The notes: a model not told the origin generated them from the letters alone. 54,120 nt of DNA from Parvularcula sp038745625 (GCA_038745625.1 JBCDLG010000008.1:1-54120), one strand, 5' to 3'; shown: positions 17,252-25,533, counted from the stretch's first letter. Translations and numbers: made by a program.

Positions 17252-17844
17252 ATCTTCACCCTATGCTTGTATCGCAAGTAACACAACGGTGGGTTGATAA
17301 AAGGATTTATTGCAGTTGGGTTATTTCGCCCGTTCGTATGTTGGGACTGAGCACAGACTTGCACCAATAAATTGTTTTATGCTTTCAAATACACCAAAAG
17401 CTTTTCGTGCCTCTCTACAAGTCTCGCTCAGCGACAGTGCCTTCCAGCTCAGCCGAGCAGAGACAATGATGATTTTGGGGCGGTCTTGGGGGCGAGTGTC
17501 GCACAAGCTCATATCTATCTTTCGCACGCAGCACACGATGCTCTCGCTCATCGCTAGCAATCATCCGTATTGCTTCCATCGCATGTGGCCTTCTTTGAGG
17601 CAGCATGTCTTGAACGCTCAGTCAGGAAACATATTGGCACGGATCGCCCGCAGCCGATTTTTGCGGGCGGGCTCTTTATTCGCCAGCGCGAATGAGGCGG
17701 CGACAACGCTCGACATTGCTCCCGCTGGAAATGCCTTACGACGCTGAATGCTCGAAAGAAGAGAAGTCCGCCCAGGTCTCTGATGCATCTTGCGCGCTTC
17801 AGCTTGTCGACAAACACTTTGCCAACCAGTACCATTATCTCAGC
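17252..17844. other. Gene-poor 0.6-kb stretch, possible decayed gene
   Basis: No convincing gene is seen here. The left part (17290-17400) is AT-rich. On the plus strand, the frame from 17372 to about 17695 reads in a protein-like way on both sides of one in-frame stop at 17555, with pieces such as DNDDFGAVLGAS before it and HVAFFEAACLERSVRKHIG after it, but no family could be named. This may be a broken gene beside the Tae4 effector. A small open frame at 17554-17835 on the minus strand has no ribosome-binding site or signal peptide and is not supported. Confidence 0.3.
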
Positions 17845-18426
17845 CTATAGCGCACTGCTCGTCGTCGTGTACGTCCCGTCTTCGTTTTTGACGGTGTTGG
17901 ACTGCGGTTTGCTTGGGATTTTCCAGAGCTCGACTTTGACCGCTTTGGCAAAGTATTCGCGGTCGGCGGCTTTGGTGTCCTTCCATAGGGTCACATGGCC
18001 AGTGGCGTTTTTCCATTCGGGCACGTCGAAGATGATGATCCCCCGGCGCATCATAAAATCGAGCCGAACCTGTGTACTGCCGGCTTCTGAGGGCTTGGCG
18101 ACATCGGGTTTGCCCAGCTCTCGCATGAGATAGTTCCGCAACTCACGAACACGGAACATGTACCATTTCTTATCAGCGCCGCCGACCGAAAAGGTCTTCA
18201 TCAATTTGTGGCGATATTTTGAGGGAACGGGCCAGCCCGCATAGTTGAGGGCGCGTGACATGCGCACCGCGCACATGTTCTCAAAGTCGTTGAGCTTCAC
18301 ATAGCCGCCGACCAGGGTGTTGATCTCGGCCACTGTTCCGCCAGGATTTTCTGTCCCCTGATCAGCGCGCTCGCTGAACGGGTAGTGCTTCCAAAGCTCG
18401 TTGAAATCGAGACTGTTCCTATCCAT
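17845..18426 (-). CDS. tae4: Tae4-family peptidoglycan amidase effector
   Basis: The 193-residue sequence matches type VI amidase effector 4. It has the catalytic cysteine in ENMCAVRMSRALNYAG (Cys52), the family block GADKKWYMFRVRELRNYL (about residues 83-100), and the catalytic histidine in NATGHVTLW (His144). Tae4 enzymes are NlpC/P60-like hydrolases that cut the D-Glu-mDAP bond in target-cell peptidoglycan after delivery into the periplasm. There is no Sec signal, as expected for an injected effector. The usual immunity partner Tai4, a small secreted protein, is not visible next to it, and there are no secretion-system genes in the window. The gene 72 bp upstream on the same strand is a likely partner. 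Confidence 0.85.
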   Translation of the reverse strand: MDRNSLDFNELWKHYPFSERADQGTENPGGTVAEINTLVGGYVKLNDFENMCAVRMSRALNYAGWPVPSKYRHKLMKTFSVGGADKKWYMFRVRELRNYLMRELGKPDVAKPSEAGSTQVRLDFMMRRGIIIFDVPEWKNATGHVTLWKDTKAADREYFAKAVKVELWKIPSKPQSNTVKNEDGTYTTTSSAL

Positions 18427-18498
18427 AGCCCTGTCCCCTCTGGGTCAGGGTATCGCGCGGACGCCCCCGCGAGCAAGAATCGAAAGCAGGCGGGACGC

Positions 18499-19167
18499 CT
18501 AGACCGATTTGAGCCGCTTCGCGATCCTGTCGAGGTCTTGGTTCGCCATCACGCTGTCGATCTCGACGTCGAGCAGCACAATGAGCGCCTCCAGCGCAGC
18601 GTAGCGGCGGATGTCGTCGGTTTCGTTGGAGCCCGCATAATACATCAGGCCGCCATAGTAATAGAGGCTGGCCGCCGCCTGGCTGCGGTGAACCCCTTGG
18701 GTGCCCATGATCTTCTTATAGCCGTATTTCGTTGTACGGATGAGCATATCGATCGGCGTGACGACGGAGGTGAGGCTCGCTCCGCCCACGGCGCCGCCGA
18801 CGACCGTGCCGCCCACGGGGATCACTGAGCCCACCGTCGCGCCAGTCGCCGTGCCGACGACCTGAAGCCCGGTTTTCACCGTCGCCTTCACGGCGCGCCG
18901 CGCCGACTTCGTCCCCTTCTTGCCCATGGCGTAGAGAATCGCCTTTTTGACGTCGTTGAGCTCGATCTCGGACCCGTCATATTCCTCGTCGCTGGCCTGG
19001 AAATAGGCCTGGGCGATCTCGTCAAGAAGACCCACTTTGATGGCCGCTTTTGCCGACGAGGCGGCGTCGCTCGCGCCTATCCAGAGCTGGCTGGCTGCCA
19101 TTTTCGCGAAGTTCATCGGAAGGTACGTGGTGTGAATATCTCTTCCGAGCACGCGGAACTTCGACAT
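18499..19167 (-). CDS. Glycine-zipper protein upstream of Tae4
   Basis: This 222-residue protein is unrecognised. Its centre (about residues 103-135) is a run rich in glycine, valine and alanine with GxxxG spacing (for example VIPVGGTVVGGAVGG), typical of membrane-inserting or pore-forming glycine zippers. It is flanked by a basic linker and a C-terminal helical part with a YYYGGLMYYAG segment. ATG 19167 has AGAGGCAG upstream. It is transcribed towards the Tae4 gene with a 72-bp gap, so it may deliver or carry the amidase, protect the producer, or be a second toxin. None of these roles is shown by sequence. Confidence 0.65.
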   Translation of the reverse strand: MSKFRVLGRDIHTTYLPMNFAKMAASQLWIGASDAASSAKAAIKVGLLDEIAQAYFQASDEEYDGSEIELNDVKKAILYAMGKKGTKSARRAVKATVKTGLQVVGTATGATVGSVIPVGGTVVGGAVGGASLTSVVTPIDMLIRTTKYGYKKIMGTQGVHRSQAAASLYYYGGLMYYAGSNETDDIRRYAALEALIVLLDVEIDSVMANQDLDRIAKRLKSV

Positions 19168-19335
19168 AATTATCTGCCTCTTTGGTGACGCCCTAGAGGG
19201 GAAGTGTACCCTGAATTTCGCCCGATTTGAAGGGAGAGGGGCAACCGGCATCGGGCCCCGTGGGCGGATCAACTTATCCCCGCCGTGTCAAGAGGCCTGA
19301 TACTCTCATCGAGGACGAGTGAAAGGACCGCCCCG

Positions 19336-19596
19336 ATGACGGATTTTGCCAATCATGAGCCTGGTCTCGAAAGCCCGCCTTCGCGGGGCTTGTCGGTCAC
19401 ACCGGATGACGCCAATGACCTGTCCTTCCCCATCCGAGGGCTGATGGTGGCTGGCGCAGGCGATGTCCGTGTGGTGACCATCAAGGGCGACACGGTAACT
19501 TTGCCGGCACTGCAACCGGGGATGCAATACGCGATCCTCGCCACACGCGTTTTGGCGACGGGGACAACGGCGACGGGCATTGTCGGTTTTGCGTGA
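19336..19596 (+). CDS. GTA-type spike base protein (Rcc01079 family)
   Basis: The 86-residue product resembles the spike base protein of the Rhodobacter capsulatus gene transfer agent (rcc01079 family). Shared features are an F-NHEPGLESP-type start, a SVTPDDANDL segment, RGLMVAGAGDVRVVT, GDTVTLPALQPG, and the diagnostic ending ATGTTATGIVG. In Rhodobacter, the protein forms the base of head spikes that help particles attach to capsule. It starts at ATG 19336 after a purine-rich site. No other GTA structural gene is near it; it sits alone between the Tae4 block and the flagellar genes, so it may be unlinked from the main cluster or serve another particle. Confidence 0.8.
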   Translation: MTDFANHEPGLESPPSRGLSVTPDDANDLSFPIRGLMVAGAGDVRVVTIKGDTVTLPALQPGMQYAILATRVLATGTTATGIVGFA

Positions 19597-19602
19597 GCGG
19601 GA

Positions 19603-20688
19603 CTAGCTAAAGTCCTCCTCGACCTTGAATTCAAAGCGGCCTTCCTCAGCCCAGGCGAAGAGGAGCCCGATAAGCTCGGTCTGCGCGGTTTCGCCCTCGG
19701 TCTTCGAGATCTTACGCATCTCGTCGATCCGTTCACGAATTTGCTCGGCCAGACGCTGGGAAATGCTGCCAAGGAGGAAGTCAGCAGCCTCCTGCTGATG
19801 TTCGAGGCCGTGTTTGAGTGACCGGTCCAGAACATCCTGGGGAGCTTCGCGGAAGATCGTTGGCACAAAGGTCTTGGGCAGGCGCTCATGCAGCAAGCCA
19901 AAGCGCATGAGGCGCTCCTCGACGCGTTTCGTCTCCTCCGGTAGCTCGGCGCGCAAGGGTTCAAGGATCGCATCCTGCTGGGCGGCAGGCAGACAGTTGA
20001 AGATCTCGGCAAGCTGTTCTGACGGATCCCCCTCGGGCTCGGTCGCGACCGAGAGCCGGCCCTCGGCATTGCGGCGGAGGGATTCAGCGATGGCTTCATA
20101 GGTGCGCGGCGCGGGTTGGCGTCCGCCCATCACCTGCTTGACCACCATGACAGCGGTATCCTGCTCCAATTGTCCGAGAACGGCGCTACCGCTTTTGCGG
20201 TCGAGTCGTTGGATGACCGCTGCGATCACCGCGGGGCGCTCACCCCCGATCAGCGCTGCGAGCTGGGTCGGATCAAGCGCGCGGACATACTCCCAAACCG
20301 CGTCAGCATCCGCCCCTTCGTCGATCGAGCCGCTTTGCATCAGCTCGGGCGGCGCTTCCATCATTTCGAACGTCTGCGGAGCAAGCGCTTCGGCCAGGCG
20401 CTCAGCCCGCCGGGCGCCGCCAGCGACCACGGGCACCTCGTCCTGCACGGCGGAGACGAAGGACGCGATTGTCTCGAGGAGGGCTCGTTTGTCGACCACC
20501 CGCAGGCTTTCAAAGGCTTCAATCGCCCGCTCTGCCGCGCCATCGTCGAACCCTTCGGCCAAGGACCGCGCATTGTCCGGGTCCAGAAGAGAGAGGATCA
20601 CCGCGGCGCGCTGTGCGGCCGTGAGCCTGGGAACATCGACCTCTTGGCTTTCTTCTGGGGCAGGTTGGACGAGCGCGGCGTCACTCAC
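19603..20688 (-). CDS. fliG: Flagellar motor switch protein FliG
   Basis: FliG forms the rotor ring part that contacts the stator. The 361-residue protein has the N-terminal FliF-binding region (LTAAQRAAVILSLLDPDNA), the middle domain with an armadillo-like helix set (DPTQLAALIGGERPAVIAAVIQRL) and the C-terminal charged torque helix. It is shorter in parts and more divergent than enteric FliG but keeps the order of domains. Its start overlaps the stop of fliP by 4 nt, placing it last in a fliF-fliN-fliP-fliG run. Alphaproteobacterial fliG genes often sit with fliF and fliN. Confidence 0.9.
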   Translation of the reverse strand: MSDAALVQPAPEESQEVDVPRLTAAQRAAVILSLLDPDNARSLAEGFDDGAAERAIEAFESLRVVDKRALLETIASFVSAVQDEVPVVAGGARRAERLAEALAPQTFEMMEAPPELMQSGSIDEGADADAVWEYVRALDPTQLAALIGGERPAVIAAVIQRLDRKSGSAVLGQLEQDTAVMVVKQVMGGRQPAPRTYEAIAESLRRNAEGRLSVATEPEGDPSEQLAEIFNCLPAAQQDAILEPLRAELPEETKRVEERLMRFGLLHERLPKTFVPTIFREAPQDVLDRSLKHGLEHQQEAADFLLGSISQRLAEQIRERIDEMRKISKTEGETAQTELIGLLFAWAEEGRFEFKVEEDFS

Positions 20689-21434
20689 GGCGTGTATCCT
20701 CTCAATAGGGCTTCAACGATTTTGACCCATCCGTCCGCGAGGACGAAAAAGGCGAGCTTGAAAGGGAGTGAGACCACCGCAGGCGGCACCATCATCATGC
20801 CCATGGCCATGAGGACGGAGGCGACGACCAGGTCGATCACAAGAAAGGGGAGAAAGATCGCAAAACCGATTTGAAACGCGCGGGTAATCTCTGACAGCAT
20901 AAAGCTCGGTATAAGGATCGAAATATCTGCCGTGGCGGTATCGAGCACGGGACGATCAATGGCGTCACCGAGGCGGTACAGCGTCTCCTGATTAACCCGG
21001 CCCACCATAAAGTCGCGGAAAGGACCAAGCGCATCGGCCATGCCTTGGATCTCGGTGACATCACCGTCGATCAGCGGCTTGATACCCATCGTCCAGGCTT
21101 CGCTAAAGACCGGCTCCATGATGAAATAGGTGAGAAAGAGCGCAAGGCTCGTCAGCATCATTGCTGGCGGCGCGGTTTGCAGACCAAGCGCCTGGCGCAG
21201 GAAGGAGAAAATGATGGTGATAAAGGGAAAGCACGTCACCATCATCAAAATGCCTGGCGCGATGCTCAGTACAGTGACGAGAGCGACACTGGGGAGGATC
21301 ACCTGCCGAAGCGAACGCGTGTCCTCAAGAAAGGTCTCGACCTCTGGCGCGATCTCACCGTCCCCGTCCTGTGCCGCGGCGCTCGCGGGCCAGAGGGCAA
21401 TGAGCAGCGCGAGGAGGAGCGGCAGCTTCGTCAT
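20685..21434 (-). CDS. fliP: Flagellar export apparatus protein FliP
   Basis: FliP is a core component of the flagellar type III export gate. The 249-residue protein begins with a cleavable signal-like segment (LLLALLIALWPASAAAQ), followed by the characteristic helices LTVLSIAPGILMMVTCFPFITIIFSF (in two parts here) and the C-terminal FLPFLVIDLVVASVLMAMGMMMV helix, with the conserved SFMLSEITRAFQIGF region. The gene overlaps fliN upstream and fliG downstream by 4 nt each. In many bacteria fliP lies with fliQ and fliR; those are not here, so the export genes are split in this genome. Confidence 0.95.
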   Translation of the reverse strand: MTKLPLLLALLIALWPASAAAQDGDGEIAPEVETFLEDTRSLRQVILPSVALVTVLSIAPGILMMVTCFPFITIIFSFLRQALGLQTAPPAMMLTSLALFLTYFIMEPVFSEAWTMGIKPLIDGDVTEIQGMADALGPFRDFMVGRVNQETLYRLGDAIDRPVLDTATADISILIPSFMLSEITRAFQIGFAIFLPFLVIDLVVASVLMAMGMMMVPPAVVSLPFKLAFFVLADGWVKIVEALLRGYTP

Positions 21435-21709
21435 CCGGTGACGCTACCCACAATCTCGGTGAGCCGCAGGGCCAGGCCCTCGCCGTCATCGGTTTCTTCG
21501 AGTTCACCGCGCGCGATGACGTGGCCATTGGCGCAGAGCTCAAGCGGTCTGTCAGCGCTCTCACGCAAGGTGACGAGCGAGCCGGCGTTCAGCGCGCCGA
21601 GCTCCTTCAGCGTCAAAAGGCTGGTCCCGATACGGACGGACAGTTCAACCGTCAGGCCGGAGATCGCCGGGGGCAGGTTCATTTCGGGGACTTTGACGGT
21701 GGTGCTCAT
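21431..21709 (-). CDS. fliN: Flagellar motor switch protein FliN
   Basis: FliN forms the bulk of the C-ring. The 92-residue product is a bare SpoA (SpoA/FliN) domain with the typical TVELSVRIGTSLLTLKEL stretch and the ending region LCANGHVIARGEL. ATG 21709 overlaps the stop of fliF by 4 nt (ATGA); a longer frame upstream is inside fliF. The N-terminal extension of FliN found in some bacteria is missing, which is normal for short alphaproteobacterial FliN. No fliM is seen in the block. Confidence 0.9.
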   Translation of the reverse strand: MSTTVKVPEMNLPPAISGLTVELSVRIGTSLLTLKELGALNAGSLVTLRESADRPLELCANGHVIARGELEETDDGEGLALRLTEIVGSVTG

Positions 21710-23190
21710 GCGGCTTCTTCCTCCAACCATGCATTGAGAAGGGCGGCTGCGGCGTCAGGGCGTTCTGTGCTGGCGTCGCGCAGCAAGGCGACAGGGTCTT
21801 GGCTGGCAAGCTCTGCGGTTGCGAATTCACCGTCTGCGACCAGCAGTGCCTCGGCGGCGGCCGCATCCCCGCCTGACGTCAGAACAGGTTTCACGACCAT
21901 CAGTCCAAAGAGGAGGAGCGTCACGGCGAGCACCCCGAGCTCAGCGAAGCGCATCAAGGGTAGGTTCGCCATAAGACCTGCGCCGTCGTTGGGCAGCTCC
22001 GTAAACGTCCGATCGAAAGGCATGGAGCGGATGGTCACGACATCACCGCGCGCCGGGTTCACGCCCGCGGCGGCTTCGACCAACAGCCTGAGATCTTCGA
22101 TCTCTTCCGGAGCGGTCTCGATCGGTAGACCCTCCTCATCGAGTTTTTGGTCGAGCAACACGGCGATGGTCATCCGCTCAACACTGCCTGGCAAGAGTTC
22201 AATGCGCCGGTCGGTGGTGGTCACGGCGAAGTTCACCTCTTCGCGGGTTGTGCTGCTTTCGGACGATTCATCCGCGCCATTCGCCTCGCCATCGGGCAGG
22301 TCGGACGCGATGGTCACTGCACGGTTGCTACCACGTTCGGTAGACTGATCAGCTTCGGTGGTGCGCGATAGAACGACCTGTGAGTTGGGATCGACGGCGT
22401 GTTCGGCGATCTCTTCGCGGCGACGGCCAAGCTCCATCGAGACATTGACGCGGGCATTGCCCATCCCGACCCGCGCTTCGACGAGCCGCAATATGTCGGC
22501 TTCGAGCGCTTGCGCGCGGGCGTCTTCGTCGACGCTCGGCGCACCCATCGCACCGCTTTCAGCGGTCAGAAGGCCGCGCGCTGTGTCGATCACGGCGACG
22601 TCTTCAGAGTTGAGATTGGGGACCGCAAGAGCGGTCAGGAAACGGACAGCTTTGACTTGTGAGGCGTCGAGGCCCGCGGGCGCTGTCACTGTTACCGATG
22701 CTGTACGCTTTTCGTCGGACCGAACGAAGGCCGTGCGTTGTCCCGTGCCGATATGGACTCGCGCGGCTCTGATACCGGGAATGGTCATCAGGGTCCGGGA
22801 GAGTTCCCCTTCTTTTGCCCGCCAATAGGTGACCGAGAACATCTCAGAAGTGGTCGAGAAGCCGTCGAGCCGATCGAGAAGCTCATAGCCTTCCGTGCTC
22901 GGCGTTGGCAGGCTTTGCCCTGCAAGCACCATGCGAAGCTGATCGCGACTGTGCTGCGGCACATAGATGCTGCTGCCACGGACCTCAAAGAGCACCCCCT
23001 CTTGGTCCAGAGCCGTGACCACCTCGCCCGCCGCTGTCGGATCAAGACCTGCGTAGAGCAGGGCCATCCGCGGGGTTGTCGCCATACGGATCATCGTGAC
23101 CATGATCAGTGCGACAACGGCCAGTCCGATTGCCCCGGTGATCTGCTGACGCACGCTCAAAGCCTGCAGCATGTCTAGGTAACGCTTCAT
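21706..23190 (-). CDS. fliF: Flagellar MS-ring protein FliF
   Basis: The 494-residue protein is a FliF: an N-terminal transmembrane helix (about residues 20-38, GLAVVALIMVTMIRM), the ring-building motif domain (TYWRAKEGELSRTLMTIPGI, RVHIG), a central disordered acidic/serine-rich loop around 290-330, and a second helix near residue 435 (VLAVTLLLFGLMVV). The C-terminus binds FliG. It is a little shorter than average (usually about 530-570 residues). ATG 23190 is preferred because GAGGAAGACGAGGG lies upstream. It is the first gene of the fliF-fliN-fliP-fliG unit, divergent from fliL across a region with a palindrome. Confidence 0.95.
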   Translation of the reverse strand: MKRYLDMLQALSVRQQITGAIGLAVVALIMVTMIRMATTPRMALLYAGLDPTAAGEVVTALDQEGVLFEVRGSSIYVPQHSRDQLRMVLAGQSLPTPSTEGYELLDRLDGFSTTSEMFSVTYWRAKEGELSRTLMTIPGIRAARVHIGTGQRTAFVRSDEKRTASVTVTAPAGLDASQVKAVRFLTALAVPNLNSEDVAVIDTARGLLTAESGAMGAPSVDEDARAQALEADILRLVEARVGMGNARVNVSMELGRRREEIAEHAVDPNSQVVLSRTTEADQSTERGSNRAVTIASDLPDGEANGADESSESSTTREEVNFAVTTTDRRIELLPGSVERMTIAVLLDQKLDEEGLPIETAPEEIEDLRLLVEAAAGVNPARGDVVTIRSMPFDRTFTELPNDGAGLMANLPLMRFAELGVLAVTLLLFGLMVVKPVLTSGGDAAAAEALLVADGEFATAELASQDPVALLRDASTERPDAAAALLNAWLEEEAA

Positions 23191-23205
23191 ACCCTCGTCT
23201 TCCTC

Positions 23206-23294
23206 AACCACAGGTGGTTATTGGGAAGGAAGGCTTAACAGAGTGTTTACTTATGGTTGAGATACCTGGGCCATGGGATACCAGAGGTGGTTAT
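23206..23294. promoter_or_regulatory. Divergent fliF/fliL control region with palindrome and direct repeat
   Basis: The 100-bp gap between fliF and fliL holds a perfect 14-bp palindrome, AACCAC-AG-GTGGTT, at 23206-23219. Its right part reappears as a near-exact 15-bp direct repeat: ACCACAGGTGGTTAT at 23207-23221 and ACCAGAGGTGGTTAT at 23280-23294, one mismatch. The second copy forms the ribosome-binding site and first bases of fliL, so part of the match may reflect that role. A regulator binding site for flagellar control is plausible but unproven. Confidence 0.45.
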
Positions 23295-23835
23295 GGCCGA
23301 GGTCGACGAAGAGACAAACACCGAAGAAGACGCCGGCTCCAGTGGGGGCGGGCTGAAGCTCATTCTGGCGGGTGTTGGCGCAGCGGTTGTGCTCGGCGGC
23401 GGTGCAGCGGGCTGGTTCACCGGGGTCATACCTGGCCTTCTCGGCATGGACACCGACACAGAGATGACCGCTGAAAGCGAAGAGGCCGCCAAGACCAAAG
23501 GTAAAAAAGGCAAGAAGGGCGACGAGGATGAGGCGACGACGATCGTCGCGCTTGAGCCCATTATCATTTCTCTCCCGGCGCCCAACCAGATCCGACGCAA
23601 GCTGCCCCGCCTCAACGTGGTGATCGCGCTTGAGGTGACGGATGCTGAGTACACCGAGGAACAGCGGCCGCAGCTCCGCAATGATCTCATCTCGACCATC
23701 CGGCTCATCGATGCGCAGACCCTGAACTCGCCAGGCGGCCTCGATGCACTCCGGACCACGGTGGAGGAGTCGGCGGGGGAGGTTCTTGGCACCTCTCTCA
23801 AGCAAGTTCTGATTACCGAGTTTATCCTGCTTTGA
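23293..23835 (+). CDS. fliL: Flagellar basal body-associated protein FliL
   Basis: FliL is an inner-membrane protein associated with the stator. The 180-residue product has a short cytoplasmic N-terminus rich in acidic residues, a single transmembrane helix (about residues 22-42), a lysine-rich linker (KTKGKKGKKGDEDEA), and the periplasmic domain with YTEEQRPQLRNDLISTIRL. It ends with the hydrophobic EFILL tail. ATG 23293 follows AGAGGTGG. It starts a rightward unit with the DUF6468 gene and a MotE-like gene. Confidence 0.9.
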   Translation: MAEVDEETNTEEDAGSSGGGLKLILAGVGAAVVLGGGAAGWFTGVIPGLLGMDTDTEMTAESEEAAKTKGKKGKKGDEDEATTIVALEPIIISLPAPNQIRRKLPRLNVVIALEVTDAEYTEEQRPQLRNDLISTIRLIDAQTLNSPGGLDALRTTVEESAGEVLGTSLKQVLITEFILL

Positions 23836-23842
23836 GGCGCTG

Positions 23843-24382
23843 ATGTTTGAATTTCTCCCCCTCTACGCTGACGCCCTCTTGTTCATGACGTCGCTTGGCG
23901 CGCTGCTTTACTGCGCGCAGCTGCAGGCCCGCCTCAAAGGCTTGCAGCAGATCGACAAGGGGGTGGCGAAATCGATCCAGGAGCTCAGCAAAGCCACGGC
24001 CCAATCGATGCAGGCCTCGGATGATATTCGTGAACAGATCAAAATAGCCATCGAAGAGCTCGACGAACGTCACGGTCTTTTGAAGTCGCGGCGGCAGGAG
24101 GTCGAAGATCTTCTTGATACGGTCGATGGACAGATCGGCCTGCAGGTCAAAAAATGTCATGAGGCGCGGCAACTGACCGAGCGTGCGCTAACCCCGCTGG
24201 TTTATAAGGCGGAGGTTGAAATCCAAGCGCTGACGCGGGCCCTTGAGGTGTCGAGCCGCTTGGCCGGAATCCAGTCGAACTTGCAGATCGATGATGATGT
24301 CGCGACTGCCGCTGCCCAGGTGGCGTCAGCGCCTGACGATGACCGTAACCTCAACCCGTTCTTGAGGGCGGTCGGTGAGTAA
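23843..24382 (+). CDS. DUF6468 flagellar-cluster protein
   Basis: The 179-residue protein has one N-terminal transmembrane helix (about residues 4-24, LYADALLFMTSLGALLYCAQL) followed by a long alpha-helical, coiled-coil-prone body (KGLQQIDKGVAKSIQELSKA onwards, with the charged ELDERHGLLKSRRQEVEDL). DUF6468 genes are found in alphaproteobacterial flagellar operons next to fliL, fliM and motE. Their precise job is not established, though a role in flagellar assembly or motor membrane organisation is assumed from context. The family assignment is from architecture and position and is less certain than its neighbours. Confidence 0.65.
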   Translation: MFEFLPLYADALLFMTSLGALLYCAQLQARLKGLQQIDKGVAKSIQELSKATAQSMQASDDIREQIKIAIEELDERHGLLKSRRQEVEDLLDTVDGQIGLQVKKCHEARQLTERALTPLVYKAEVEIQALTRALEVSSRLAGIQSNLQIDDDVATAAAQVASAPDDDRNLNPFLRAVGE

Positions 24383-24863
24383 GCAGCGATCTCCCGTCCT
24401 CCGTCTACTGATCGGCGGCTTCGCCATAGGGGCCTTGGGACATGCGCAAGGGCCTGTCGCGATGGCGGCTGAGCTTCTTGCTGGCGGGCCAGGCGCTACA
24501 ACAGAACCGACACAGCCGAGTGTTCAGCAGATGTCGGCACTGGCACCCGAAATCGCTGGCCTCCAAGAGATGGCCGACAGTCCGGCGGTCGGGAATGCGA
24601 GGGATGAAACGGCCCTCGTGGCAACACCGGCACGCGCTGCCTCCATCGATCTTGGATCGGAGCAATCGATCGACCATTTGCGGATGCTCGTCACAGCGAT
24701 GGAGCCGCAGCAAGCGGCGGCCATTCTAGAAGCCATCCCGCTCGAAGATGCGGCAAGGGTGCTGACCGGTCTGCCCGTCAGCTCGGCTGTTGCGATGCTG
24801 ACGGCGATGTCGGCCGAGGGGTCCGCCGAACTCACTGAGGAGCTGGCGAAGGCCCCGTCGTGA
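24375..24863 (+). CDS. motE: MotE-like flagellar chaperone
   Basis: The 162-residue product begins at GTG 24375, overlapping the preceding gene by 8 nt. It has an N-terminal signal-like hydrophobic stretch (LLIGGFAIGALGHAQG) and a C-terminal MgtE-N-like helical repeat (MEPQQAAAILEAIPLEDAARVL, LTAMSAEGSAELTEEL). This matches MotE, the periplasmic chaperone of stator protein MotC described in Sinorhizobium. It is shorter than the original and lacks the coiled-coil middle part, so the equivalence is by domain and location. It ends just before the convergent ahpD gene. Confidence 0.65.
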   Translation: MSKQRSPVLRLLIGGFAIGALGHAQGPVAMAAELLAGGPGATTEPTQPSVQQMSALAPEIAGLQEMADSPAVGNARDETALVATPARAASIDLGSEQSIDHLRMLVTAMEPQQAAAILEAIPLEDAARVLTGLPVSSAVAMLTAMSAEGSAELTEELAKAPS

Positions 24864-24864
24864 G

Positions 24865-25398
24865 CTAGCCTTGCAGCGCGGCTTCTCCGTCAAGAATGGC
24901 GCTCGCAGCGTTGACAACGGACGCGATCCGCACAGAGGTTTGGATTTGCTCCGTGGTCACGCCTGCTTTTCGGACGATCGCCTCATGGGCGTCGACGCAC
25001 ATGAAACAGCCATTGATCGATGAGACGGCGAGCGACCAGAGCTCGAAATCGGTTTTATCGACACCCGGATTACCGATCACGGTCATGCGGAGCTTGGCGG
25101 GCAGCGTTTTGTAGACGTTGTTCCCGGCTTCGTGACCGAAGCGGTAGTAGATGTTGTTCATCGCCATGATACCCGCTGCCGCTTTCGCGGCGGTCATCGC
25201 TTCGGGTGAAAGCTTGGTCTCGGCCTCCGCCGCGATGGCGCGGATCACGTCCGGGTTCCGGCCCGCAAGGGCGCAGGAGAGGAACGTGCCCCACTTCTTC
25301 TGGTCATCGAGCGTGTCCTCGCCAGCGAGGTTCCCGAGGTTGAGTTTGGTGTCTTTGGCATAGTCTGGGAGCTGCGCGCGGAGAGCTTCGAGCGACAT
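24865..25398 (-). CDS. ahpD: Alkyl hydroperoxidase AhpD-like carboxymuconolactone decarboxylase
   Basis: AhpD reduces the disulfide of AhpC-type peroxiredoxins. The 177-residue protein has the CxxC catalytic pair in INGCFMCVDAHEA (Cys131, Cys134, with His138), the family's GNPGVDKTDFELWSLAVSSI region, and the usual all-helical pattern. ATG 25398 follows AAGGAGACGGTC, a strong ribosome-binding site. The gene lies directly after a peroxiredoxin gene on the same strand (135-bp gap), as in the AhpC-AhpD pair of mycobacteria. That context supports a joint peroxide-removal role under OxyR. Confidence 0.93.
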   Translation of the reverse strand: MSLEALRAQLPDYAKDTKLNLGNLAGEDTLDDQKKWGTFLSCALAGRNPDVIRAIAAEAETKLSPEAMTAAKAAAGIMAMNNIYYRFGHEAGNNVYKTLPAKLRMTVIGNPGVDKTDFELWSLAVSSINGCFMCVDAHEAIVRKAGVTTEQIQTSVRIASVVNAASAILDGEAALQG

Positions 25399-25533
25399 GA
25401 CCGTCTCCTTAGGTGGTTTTAGAGGAATGGAGTGGGCGCGCGGCCTGCCCGTTGGCAGGGGGAGGAGGACAGGGCGCGCGCCGCACCGGACTCGGTTCGC
25501 TGCAGGGAAGGCAGGTGCGAACCGATGCAATCG

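Noticed and set aside
17554..17835. Small minus-strand frame downstream of Tae4 as the immunity gene
   Set aside because: No signal peptide, no ribosome-binding site and no resemblance to Tai4.
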